Below are positions 54,946-64,000 of a DNA stretch of 64,000 nucleotides, piece after piece. The notes beneath the pieces are model-generated. The model was not told where the DNA came from, made no database searches, and worked only from the letters and a program-made list of their open reading frames with translations. Position 1 is the first letter of the stretch; each line of letters starts with the position of its first letter. Made by a program: the position numbers and the translations under genes. This DNA comes from an uncultured Alphaproteobacteria bacterium (GTDB taxonomy: Bacteria > Pseudomonadota > Alphaproteobacteria > HIMB59 > GCA-002718135): assembly GCA_902595855.1 (NCBI GenBank), contig CACJRY010000002.1:1-64000 (forward strand), read 5' to 3'.

Positions 54946-55415
54946 ACGTACTTTACTGATTTTATTGTATAAGATTTTTGTCCTTTAGGACTATTAATTT
55001 CTACTACTTCGTCAATTACTTTATTAATTAAACCTCTTGCAAGAGGACTATTTACTGAAAGTTTATTGTTTTTAATATCAGATTCGTATTCTCCAACAAT
55101 TTGATATGTTACTGACTCCCCTGTATCATCATCTTCAATTTCGACTGTTGCTCCAAACTTTATATCATCTCCTTCTAAACTTTTGACGTCAATAACTTCT
55201 GCACGACTAACTGCACTTTCTAGATCAACAATTTTACCCTCTATCAAGCTTTGTTGTTCTTTTGCGTATTGATATTCAGCATTTTCTGATAAATCACCAT
55301 GACTTCTAGCTTCAGCAATTGCTTCTATTATATTAGGTCTATCTTCATTAAGTAGCTTTTTTAATTCTTTTTGAAGATTATCATATCCATCTGCTGTCAT
55401 TGGTATTTTATTCAT
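54942..55415 (-). CDS. greA: Transcription elongation factor GreA
   Basis: MTADGYDNLQKELKKLLNEDRPNIIEAIAEARSHGDLSENAEYQYAKEQQ. Confidence 0.96.
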   Translation of the reverse strand: MNKIPMTADGYDNLQKELKKLLNEDRPNIIEAIAEARSHGDLSENAEYQYAKEQQSLIEGKIVDLESAVSRAEVIDVKSLEGDDIKFGATVEIEDDDTGESVTYQIVGEYESDIKNNKLSVNSPLARGLINKVIDEVVEINSPKGQKSYTIKSVKYV

Positions 55416-55454
55416 ACATCTATGATGATATATTTTTAACTTAAGTCAATATAT

Positions 55455-58400
55455 TTAGATCAAATCTTGTAAACTTGTAACTTCTAAGGAACTGTTTTTC
55501 AAGTGCTCTATAGTATCTACTGCAATTTTTGCACCTCTAATAGTAGTATAGTAGGGAATATTATAAGTTAGTGCAGTTCTCCTAATACTATAACTATCTC
55601 TAATTGATCCTTGAGTTTTTGTTGTATTGATAACTAAATCAATTTGATTTCCTTTAATTGCATCAACAATATGTGGCCCCCCTTCTTTAACTTTATTAAT
55701 TGTTTCAACATTTAAGTTATTATCATATAAAAACTTTGAAGTACCTTTGGTTGCAACAATTTTAAAATTTAAATCTAATAATTTTTTAGCAATTTCTAAA
55801 ATATATTTTTTATTCTGGTCATCTATCGAAATAAATACCATTCCTTTGGATGGCAAAATAGTGCCACAAGCAATTTGACTTTTTGCAAAAGCAGATAAAA
55901 ATGTGCTATCAATGCCCATTACTTCACCAGTTGATTTCATTTCAGGCCCTAATACTAAATCCACTCCATCAAATTTATTAAATGGAAATACTGACTCTTT
56001 AACATTAAAAGTATTCAAATTTTTAACTTTAAATCTTTTAAGAATTTCTTTCAGTAAATCACCTGTCATTACTTTGGCAGCAATTTTGGCAATGGGTATA
56101 TTTCTTGCTTTTGCAACAAAAGGAACAGTTCTACTTGCTCTAGGATTTACCTCTAAAACATATATCTCGTTATTTTTTAATGCTAATTGGGTGTTCATCA
56201 AACCAATCACTTTAATTTCTGAAGCTATATTAGATACCCATTCTATAATATTTTTTTGAATTTCGGTTGAAATTGAAAAGGGGGGTAAAGAACAAGCGCT
56301 ATCACCGGAATGAATTCCAGCCTCTTCGATGTGTTCCATTATCCCAGCAACAAAAATTTCTCCCGCGCTATCTCTAATAATATCCACATCAACTTCAGTT
56401 GCATTTTCAAGATATTGATCCACAAGAATTATATTATTTGAAGATACTTCCAATGCGCTTTTAGTAAATTCTTCAAGATGTTTTTCATTATAAGCTATTT
56501 CCATCGCCCTTCCTCCTAATACATACGAAGGTCTAACTAATACGGGATATCCTATTTCATTAGCGATAGAAATTGCTTCTTTTAAGTTTTTTGCAAAACC
56601 ATTCTTGGGTTGTTGAATACTTAATTTATTAAGTGTTTCACTAAATCTATCTCTGTCTTCAGCCAAATCTATTGCCTCTGTTGTGGTTCCAAGAATTTTT
56701 ACACCCTCATTTTCAAGTTCATTTGCAATCTTAAGAGGTGTCTGTCCTCCAAACTGGACAAATACTCCAAGGACTTCACCAACTTCATCTTCTTTTTTGT
56801 AAATTTCTAAAACACTCTCAGTTGTTAGTGGTTCAAAATATAATCTATCAGCTGTATCATAGTCAGTTGATACTGTTTCTGGATTACAGTTAATCATTAT
56901 TGTTTCAATGCCTTTTTCTCTAAGCGCATAAACGGCATGTACACAACAATAATCAAACTCAATGCCCTGACCAATTCTATTTGGACCCCCTCCTAAAATG
57001 ATAACTTTTTTATTTTCAGTAGGATTGGACTCACAAAATGGCTTATTATGAAAACTCCAATCATAACTTGAATAAAGGTAAGGCGTTTTGGAGCCAAATT
57101 CACCGGCACAGGTATCTACAAGTCTAAATATCGGTCTAATATTATTTTGATGTCTAAATTTTCTAATTTCATTTTCTGAAATATTTTTAATTTTTGCAAT
57201 TTTTTTGTCAGTGAAGCCATTATGTTTGGCTAAAAGAATAATTTCATTTGATAATTCACTTTCTTGAATTAACTTTTCAATTTCAATAATCTTTTTGATT
57301 TGATAAATAAACCAGTTATCATATTTTGTTATGTTATTTATTTCATCTTGATCAATTCCAAGACGAAGAGCATGTCCAATTGTTAATAATCTTTGTGAAG
57401 ATTGAATTTTTAAATCGTTAAGAATTGTTTGTTTGCTTGTAGAATGATTTTGTGGGACATCTAGACCATCCAAGCCATATTCAAGAGAGCTAAATCCTTT
57501 TTGTAAACTTTCATTGAATGACCTTCCTATACTCATTGTCTCACCAACTGATTTCATAGAAGTTGTTAAATTGGAATCAGCTCCATTAAATTTTTCAAAA
57601 GTAAATCTTGGAATTTTTGTAACAATGTAATCAATGGTTGGCTCAAAACTTGCAGGGGTTGTTTTTGTAATATCATTCTTTAATTCATCTAGTGAATAAC
57701 CAACTGCTAATTTTGCTGCAATTTTTGCAATTGGAAAACCGGTTGCTTTTGAAGCTAAAGCAGAGGATCTACTCACTCTAGGATTCATTTCAATAACATT
57801 TATTTCTCCATCTTCAGGATTGATGGCAAACTGAACATTTGATCCACCTGTATCTACTCCAATCTTTTGTAATACTTTAATGCTAGCATTTCTTAAGATT
57901 TGATATTCTTTATCTGTCAAAGTTAGTGAAGGTGCTACCGTTATACTATCGCCAGTATGGACACCCATTGGGTCAATATTTTCAATTGAACAAATTATTA
58001 TACAATTATCTTTATGGTCTCTAACAACTTCCATCTCAAATTCTTTCCAGCCTGATACTGATTTTTCAATTAAAATTTGATTTGTTGGACTTGCATTCAG
58101 TCCTCTTTGACATAATTCAGAGAATTCCTCATCTGTATAGGCAACTCCACCCCCTGTTCCTCCTAAAGTAAAACTCGGTCTTATAACTAAAGGTAATTTT
58201 AATTTTTCTTTTACCTCTATTGCTTTTGTTAATTCCTCTACAATAACGCTCTCAGGACATTTTAATCCAATTGCTCTCATTGCATCTTTAAATTTTTGCC
58301 TATCTTCCGCAAGTTCTATTGCGTCAGGATTGGCCCCAATCATCTTGACATTGTTCTTCTTAAGTATTCCTGATTTTGCAAGTTCCATGGAGACATTTAA

Positions 58401-58685
58401 AGCAGTTTGACCACCCATCGTAGGTAATAAAGCATCAGGTTTCTCTAACTCTATAATTTGCTCTACAAACTCTTTTGTAATTGGCTCAATATAAGTTTTG
58501 TCAGATAAATCTGGATCAGTCATTATGGTTGCAGGATTGGAGTTTACAAGAACTACTTTGTATCCTTCTTCTTTAAGAGATTTGCAAGCCTGCGCACCAG
58601 AATAGTCAAACTCACACGCCTGTCCAATGACAATTGGTCCAGCTCCAATTATTAATATTTTGTTTATATCTTGTCTTTTAGGCAT
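55455..58685 (-). CDS. carB: Carbamoyl-phosphate synthase large subunit
   Basis: [57 protein letters not shown]; duplicated ATP-grasp halves; MGS-like C-terminus. Confidence 0.97.
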   Translation of the reverse strand: MPKRQDINKILIIGAGPIVIGQACEFDYSGAQACKSLKEEGYKVVLVNSNPATIMTDPDLSDKTYIEPITKEFVEQIIELEKPDALLPTMGGQTALNVSMELAKSGILKKNNVKMIGANPDAIELAEDRQKFKDAMRAIGLKCPESVIVEELTKAIEVKEKLKLPLVIRPSFTLGGTGGGVAYTDEEFSELCQRGLNASPTNQILIEKSVSGWKEFEMEVVRDHKDNCIIICSIENIDPMGVHTGDSITVAPSLTLTDKEYQILRNASIKVLQKIGVDTGGSNVQFAINPEDGEINVIEMNPRVSRSSALASKATGFPIAKIAAKLAVGYSLDELKNDITKTTPASFEPTIDYIVTKIPRFTFEKFNGADSNLTTSMKSVGETMSIGRSFNESLQKGFSSLEYGLDGLDVPQNHSTSKQTILNDLKIQSSQRLLTIGHALRLGIDQDEINNITKYDNWFIYQIKKIIEIEKLIQESELSNEIILLAKHNGFTDKKIAKIKNISENEIRKFRHQNNIRPIFRLVDTCAGEFGSKTPYLYSSYDWSFHNKPFCESNPTENKKVIILGGGPNRIGQGIEFDYCCVHAVYALREKGIETIMINCNPETVSTDYDTADRLYFEPLTTESVLEIYKKEDEVGEVLGVFVQFGGQTPLKIANELENEGVKILGTTTEAIDLAEDRDRFSETLNKLSIQQPKNGFAKNLKEAISIANEIGYPVLVRPSYVLGGRAMEIAYNEKHLEEFTKSALEVSSNNIILVDQYLENATEVDVDIIRDSAGEIFVAGIMEHIEEAGIHSGDSACSLPPFSISTEIQKNIIEWVSNIASEIKVIGLMNTQLALKNNEIYVLEVNPRASRTVPFVAKARNIPIAKIAAKVMTGDLLKEILKRFKVKNLNTFNVKESVFPFNKFDGVDLVLGPEMKSTGEVMGIDSTFLSAFAKSQIACGTILPSKGMVFISIDDQNKKYILEIAKKLLDLNFKIVATKGTSKFLYDNNLNVETINKVKEGGPHIVDAIKGNQIDLVINTTKTQGSIRDSYSIRRTALTYNIPYYTTIRGAKIAVDTIEHLKNSSLEVTSLQDLI

Positions 58686-59841
58686 ACTTTGTAATTAATT
58701 TGTAAAATTCTCTAAAAAGATAATTACTATCATGGGGTCCAGGACTTGCCTCTGGATGATATTGCACACTAAATACAGGTAGGGTTTTGTGCCTTATACC
58801 TTCATTTGATCCATCAAATAAAGATACATGAGTTTCTTCAACTTCATTTGGTAAACTTGCTCTATCAACTTCAAAACCATGATTTTGCGAAGTTATTTCT
58901 ACAGTATTATTAATTAAATTTTTTACTGGTTGATTTGCACCTCTATGACCCTGATACATTTTTTTTGTTTTTGCACCAAGGGCAAGATTTATTAATTGAT
59001 GGCCAAGACAAATACCAAAAATGGGAATTTCAAGGTTGATAAGCTCTTTAATTGTGGGAAGTATCAATTTTATAGTAGCATCAGGATCTCCAGGGCCGTT
59101 TGATAAAAAGATACCTTTTGGTTTATTACTTAGAATTTCTTTTATATTAGTTACAGCAGGCAAGATTGTAGGATTAAAATTTAAATTTTTTAAATTTCTT
59201 AAAATATTTTGTTTAATGCCAAAATCTAAACACACGATTGGAAAATTTTCAAAACTTTGTTTTTCAATATCTTTTTTCCATAAGCCATCATCCCACTCAT
59301 AAACTTTTTTTGTAGAGACTAAAGTTGCAAGATCCAAATTTTCAAGACCACCCCATTGCTTTAATTGTTTTTTTAAATCTTCTAAGCTTTTATTTTTTTC
59401 ACCAAAATGAATTAATGCTGCTTTTTTTGCACCCTCTATAGATAATTTTCTAGTTAAGTATCGAGTATCAATACTTGTAATTGCTGGAATATTATTATTT
59501 TTTAAAAAAGAATTTAAACTATCTTGAGCTCTCCAATTTGAATAGTGTTCTAGAGTTTGATTGATAACACAGCCTTCAGCATAAATTTTAGATGATTCTA
59601 AATCTTCATCATTTGTTCCTACAATACCTATATGAGGAAAAGTAAAAGTAATAATCTGTTTTGCATATGATGGGTCTGTCAAAGTTTCTTGATAGCCTGA
59701 TTGAGATGTATTGAAACACAATTCAGCTACAACTGATTTAATGGCTCCTAAACCATCACCCCACAATATTTCACCGTCATCGAAAATTAAAGCAGCTGAA
59801 GGAGGGCGTAGGTGTTGTTTTTTATAAATATCCCGCAGCAT
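58678..59841 (-). CDS. carA: Carbamoyl-phosphate synthase small subunit
   Basis: [67 protein letters not shown]. Confidence 0.97.
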   Translation of the reverse strand: MLRDIYKKQHLRPPSAALIFDDGEILWGDGLGAIKSVVAELCFNTSQSGYQETLTDPSYAKQIITFTFPHIGIVGTNDEDLESSKIYAEGCVINQTLEHYSNWRAQDSLNSFLKNNNIPAITSIDTRYLTRKLSIEGAKKAALIHFGEKNKSLEDLKKQLKQWGGLENLDLATLVSTKKVYEWDDGLWKKDIEKQSFENFPIVCLDFGIKQNILRNLKNLNFNPTILPAVTNIKEILSNKPKGIFLSNGPGDPDATIKLILPTIKELINLEIPIFGICLGHQLINLALGAKTKKMYQGHRGANQPVKNLINNTVEITSQNHGFEVDRASLPNEVEETHVSLFDGSNEGIRHKTLPVFSVQYHPEASPGPHDSNYLFREFYKLITKYA

Positions 59842-59967
59842 TATTTGATAAGAAATGATGGTTTACTAGGCATTTTGAAAACTTTAGTCAAGGATTAGTT
59901 GAAATTGTAAATAACAGTTATATTAGTGATAAAAATAAATTTAACCGATTCTAACAGGTAGATAATT

Positions 59968-60429
59968 ATGAGTTTAAGAAACAATATTGATGAGGATTAT
60001 AAAAAAGCAATAAAAAACAAAGAGCAAGATAGGACCAATACTCTTAGATTAATAAAAAGTGCTATAAAAGATAAAGATATTTCATCTAGATCTAATGAAA
60101 GCAGAGAAGGCATTAGCGATCAAGAAATACTATCACTTTTGATCAGCTTGATTAAACAGAGAAAAGATTCGATAGAGCAATTTCAAAAAGCTGGAAGAGA
60201 TGATTTAATTAAAACTGAGCAAAGTGAAATTGACATAATAAATCAATATTTACCTAAGCAAAAATCTGAGGATGAAACCATAGAAATTATTGATGAATTA
60301 ATTAAAACTCATAATTTAGAAAATTTAAAAGATATGGGCAAGCTTATGGGTTTTGTTAAAAAAAATTATCCTGGAGAGGTAGATATAGGATTGGTGGGTA
60401 AAATTGCAAAATCTAAACTTGGAAATTAA
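59968..60429 (+). CDS. GatB/YqeY domain protein
   Basis: KDRTNTLRLIKSAIKDKDI-type N-terminus, LISLIKQRKDSIEQFQKAGRDDLIKTEQSEIDIINQYLP. Confidence 0.93.
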   Translation: MSLRNNIDEDYKKAIKNKEQDRTNTLRLIKSAIKDKDISSRSNESREGISDQEILSLLISLIKQRKDSIEQFQKAGRDDLIKTEQSEIDIINQYLPKQKSEDETIEIIDELIKTHNLENLKDMGKLMGFVKKNYPGEVDIGLVGKIAKSKLGN

Positions 60430-62174
60430 TGGCTTTCAATAAGATTGATTTAGAAAATATAAAATCAAAAATTCTTATTTCAGAAGAGTTAGATAAAAAA
60501 ACTAAAGTAATTAAAAAAGGAAAAGATTTTTGGTGTTGCTGTCCATTTCATAATGAAAAAACCCCATCATGTAAAATTAATGATGAACAGGGATCTTATT
60601 ATTGTTTTGGCTGTGGAGCAAAAGGAGATATTTTTACAATCTACCAAGAATTATTTAATTATACTTTCCTAGATGCAGTAAAGGAGTTAGCAAATAGAGC
60701 AGGTATTAAAATAAACTTTGAGCAAACTTCAAATTATAAAGATTATGATAAACATTTAAAAATTTTAGAAATTTCAGCTAAGTGGTTTGAGGAAAATTTA
60801 AAAGCAGAAAATAATTTATGTATAAAATATTTACAAAATCGCAAATTATCAGATGATACAATTAAAACTTTTAGACTTGGGTATTCTTTTAATAAAGATC
60901 TTTCACTCCATGAGCATTTAAAAAATTTATCATTTGCTGATGAAGAGATTTTAAAAAGCAATGTTGCTAAACTTGATAAAAATAAAAATATAAAAGATTT
61001 TTTTTACAAGAGATTAATTTTCCCTATAACTAATATAAACGGAAAAGTAGTTGGATTTGGAGGGCGTGTTTTGGATGAGTCCAATCCTAAGTATATAAAT
61101 TCTCCAGAAAGTCATCATTTTAAAAAGAGAAGCATGCTGTATAATCTTAATTTAGCAAAAAACTCTGCAAGAGAGAAAAAAAACTTATTAATTTGTGAAG
61201 GATACATGGATGTGATTTCATTATACCAAAACAATATCAAAAGTGTTGTAGCTCCACTTGGTACATCTTTTACACAAGAACAATTAGAACTAACCTGGAA
61301 ATATACTAATAAACCTACTATAATGTTTGACGGCGATGATGCTGGTGTTAGAGCATCCTATAAAGCAGCACTAATGTCCCTTCCTTTTTTAGTTCCTAAT
61401 AAATCTCTTCAATTTATAAGATTGCCCAAAAATAATGACCCAGACAGTTTTTTAGAAAAAAATAAATTAGCTAATCTTGTTAAGATACTGAAAGCACCAA
61501 CATCTTTATTAACCTACATTTTTGAACTATCTAGTGATGGAGTATCTCTTAGTGATGCCGACCAAAAAATTTCATATGACCAATATCTTGATGATATAGT
61601 AAGCACGATTAAAGATAAAAAAATTCAATATTTTTATAAAAGCGAATTTAAATCTTTATTTTTTAAAAAATTAAAAAATTCTAATAAAAATGACATAATA
61701 AATGTCATTCCAACAAAAGTTAGTTCCTTACAAAAAAAACAGATATATTCTTTTATTGCTAGTGCTATTAACCACTCAAAATTAAGAATTAAAATCATTG
61801 AGTGTATTTTTGAAAATATTGAATTAGAAGAAATGGAGAGCAAAATTTTAGAGATTCTAAAAAATGACACCTTATTTAGTAATGATAATTCAAATGTTTT
61901 AAGTTTGTTTAATGAAGAAATCAGACAATTTTTGAAATCTAAGATATTGCATCCAAGTATTTATAAACTTTTCCCGTATTCTAGCCATAAATATGATACA
62001 GAAGGAGCTTTAGGAGAAATACAAGAATCTTTGAAAAACTTGAATACAAGGCTTTCAAATTTGAAAAAAATAAATAAAAGCCTAAATACCTTTGAAAAAA
62101 ATAGTACTTCTTTGAATTGGGATGAACTTCAGAAGATATCTATAGAGTTAGAGGAAACCTATAAAGATAGTTAA
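60429..62174 (+). CDS. dnaG: DNA primase
   Basis: [34 protein letters not shown] zinc site, [44 protein letters not shown]. Confidence 0.96.
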   Translation: MAFNKIDLENIKSKILISEELDKKTKVIKKGKDFWCCCPFHNEKTPSCKINDEQGSYYCFGCGAKGDIFTIYQELFNYTFLDAVKELANRAGIKINFEQTSNYKDYDKHLKILEISAKWFEENLKAENNLCIKYLQNRKLSDDTIKTFRLGYSFNKDLSLHEHLKNLSFADEEILKSNVAKLDKNKNIKDFFYKRLIFPITNINGKVVGFGGRVLDESNPKYINSPESHHFKKRSMLYNLNLAKNSAREKKNLLICEGYMDVISLYQNNIKSVVAPLGTSFTQEQLELTWKYTNKPTIMFDGDDAGVRASYKAALMSLPFLVPNKSLQFIRLPKNNDPDSFLEKNKLANLVKILKAPTSLLTYIFELSSDGVSLSDADQKISYDQYLDDIVSTIKDKKIQYFYKSEFKSLFFKKLKNSNKNDIINVIPTKVSSLQKKQIYSFIASAINHSKLRIKIIECIFENIELEEMESKILEILKNDTLFSNDNSNVLSLFNEEIRQFLKSKILHPSIYKLFPYSSHKYDTEGALGEIQESLKNLNTRLSNLKKINKSLNTFEKNSTSLNWDELQKISIELEETYKDS

Positions 62175-62175
62175 T

Positions 62176-64000
62176 ATGGCAAAAAAAACAGTTAAAAAAA
62201 AGAAGACTACTCCAAAAAAAACCTTAATTAAAAAAAAGGCTGTAAAGAAAGTTGCAGCAAAAAAAACAGCAAAAAAAACAAAAAAAGCTATTTCAAAAAA
62301 AACATCCAAAACTAAAAAAACTATAAAAACAAAAAAGGTATCACAAAAAAAATCAACAAATTTAAAAAAGAAAACAGCAAAAATTAAAAAAAGTAAACTA
62401 AACAAAAACAAAATTAATAAGAAGGTTAAAGATAAAAAATTAAAAAAAGAAAAAAAAGTTATTTCATTTGATGATCATATAAAATCTATCATAGCTAAAT
62501 TATTAGATAAACATAAAGTTGATGGAATATATACACAAAAAATAATTGAAAAATCTGTCCCAAAAAAGTTTAGAACAGAAGAAAATGTTTCTAAAGTTGA
62601 AGCATTTTTGAAAGAAAATAATATAACAATTGTTTCTGAAGAAGAAGCAGCCGCTTTGATAAAATCAGCTAAAGAAGATCAATCTAAAAATGATGAAGAA
62701 AGTGGTGAGGACCAAAAAAAACAAACAGGTAAAACTGATGATCCTGTAAGATTATATTTAAGAGATATGGGAGCTGTTGAACTACTTAGCAGAGAGGGTG
62801 AAATAGCAATAGCCAAAAGAATTGAAGCTGGAAGAGAAAAAATGATTGGAGCAATATGTGAAAGTCCCATGACAATTCGATCAATAATAAATTGGAAAGA
62901 CTCCATAAAAGATGGAACAATGTTGTTAAGAGATATTGTTGATTTAGAGGCAACTTATGACATGTCTGATATTAATGACAATAAACTGGATGATACTCTA
63001 AAATTAATTGAAGAAGCTGGCGCTAGTGAAAAAAAAGATAAAGAAGAAAAGAATTCATCAAATGAAACAGAGGGAGAAACTGACTCAGATAATCAAAGTG
63101 AAGAAGACGAACTAAATGTTTCATTAGCTGCAATGGAAGAAAAGCTTAAACCAAAAGTTTTAAGTGATTTTGATTTTATTACAAAGCTTTTCAAAAGATT
63201 ACAAAAATATAGTTCAGAGCTAATAAGCTCAGACAGAAAAAATGAGACAAGTTTCATTGCTACTGAAAAAAAATACAAAAAAATCCAGAAAGAAATGGTA
63301 GTTGCCATGAAAGCTGTTCATTTTAATTCATCTACAATTGAAGCTTTAATGGAGTCTCTTTACGAACTTAACAAAAAATTACTTGTAAGAGAAGGTCGCA
63401 TGTTAAGACTCGCTGTTAATGAGGGTGTTAAAAGAGAAAACTTTATTGAAGAATACTTAAATTTTAATTTTGAAAAAAACTGGATTCAAACTTTACTTAA
63501 CCTGAAAGATAAACACTGGGAAAAATTTATAAATAAAAATCATTTAGAAATTAATAAATTAATTGATGAAATAAAAGAAATTCAAGATGCATCTGAATTG
63601 CCTTTAACTGAATTTAGAAGAATAGTATCTACTGTACAACAGGGGGAAAGATCTGCAGGCAGAGCAAAGAAAGAGATGATTGAATCAAATTTACGTTTAG
63701 TTATTTCAATTGCAAAAAAATATACCAATCGTGGCTTACAGTTTTTAGATCTAATTCAGGAAGGTAACATTGGTTTAATGAAAGCGGTTGATAAATTTGA
63801 ATACAGAAGAGGTTACAAATTTTCTACTTACGCTACTTGGTGGATAAGACAAGCAATTACAAGATCAATAGCAGATCAAGCTAGAACAATAAGAATACCA
63901 GTACACATGATAGAGACAATAAATAAAATAGTAAGAACTACTCGACAAATCATGGCAGAAATTGGCAGAGAACCTACACCAAATGAGCTAGCAGAGAGGC
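62176..64000 (+). CDS. rpoD: RNA polymerase primary sigma factor RpoD (3' end outside window)
   Basis: Own translation from ATG 62176: lysine-rich N-terminus, then [113 protein letters not shown]. Confidence 0.97.
   Translation, partial: MAKKTVKKKKTTPKKTLIKKKAVKKVAAKKTAKKTKKAISKKTSKTKKTIKTKKVSQKKSTNLKKKTAKIKKSKLNKNKINKKVKDKKLKKEKKVISFDDHIKSIIAKLLDKHKVDGIYTQKIIEKSVPKKFRTEENVSKVEAFLKENNITIVSEEEAAALIKSAKEDQSKNDEESGEDQKKQTGKTDDPVRLYLRDMGAVELLSREGEIAIAKRIEAGREKMIGAICESPMTIRSIINWKDSIKDGTMLLRDIVDLEATYDMSDINDNKLDDTLKLIEEAGASEKKDKEEKNSSNETEGETDSDNQSEEDELNVSLAAMEEKLKPKVLSDFDFITKLFKRLQKYSSELISSDRKNETSFIATEKKYKKIQKEMVVAMKAVHFNSSTIEALMESLYELNKKLLVREGRMLRLAVNEGVKRENFIEEYLNFNFEKNWIQTLLNLKDKHWEKFINKNHLEINKLIDEIKEIQDASELPLTEFRRIVSTVQQGERSAGRAKKEMIESNLRLVISIAKKYTNRGLQFLDLIQEGNIGLMKAVDKFEYRRGYKFSTYATWWIRQAITRSIADQARTIRIPVHMIETINKIVRTTRQIMAEIGREPTPNELAER

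Noticed and set aside
55903-56259. 118-aa plus-strand ORF
   Set aside because: Antisense to carB; no independent motif.
62148-62411. 87-aa minus-strand ORF rich in Phe
   Set aside because: Antisense shadow of the lysine/poly-A-rich rpoD start; composition is an artefact.
1-64000. CRISPR array, transposon or prophage
   Set aside because: No regularly spaced repeats, transposase, integrase or phage structural genes were seen while reading; short AT-rich repeats are expected at this composition.

Overview
AT-rich, densely packed chromosomal segment of a streamlined alphaproteobacterium. This placement is inferred from gene content and neighbourhoods: rpsU-COQ9, cobS/cobT-J-domain-BolA, DUF4167, COX15-type heme A synthase, class I LysRS, ELM1 family. 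No database search was possible. Most of the window is housekeeping: pntAB, def, pfkA, lysS, pyrD, rpmB, tgt, aroKB, accA, secA, argJ, ubiG, lysC, ispG, hisS, prfA, prmC, ispA, guaC, ggt, trxB, greA, carAB, dnaG and the start of rpoD. Many genes abut or overlap by 1-4 bp. The most distinctive parts are: (1) a ~5 kb accessory cassette at 43.1-48.2 kb, between an intact tRNA-Val(GAC) and a degenerate copy of that tRNA's 3' half, carrying a membrane protein, a VTT-domain protein, a PhyH-like dioxygenase, a radical SAM/SPASM-like enzyme and a GT2 glycosyltransferase, with no integrase; (2) a repeated perfect palindrome, TTGTATACAA, in front of a ferredoxin-reductase-like/ferredoxin pair and in tandem over the start of the adjacent MarR gene, suggesting a small autoregulated redox regulon that may include divergent heme A synthase; (3) a ~95-residue lysine-rich, histone-H1-like N-terminal tail on RpoD; (4) CobS/CobT with no other B12 genes in view; (5) a tRNA with C instead of U at position 33. 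No CRISPR array, transposase, prophage or rRNA was seen.
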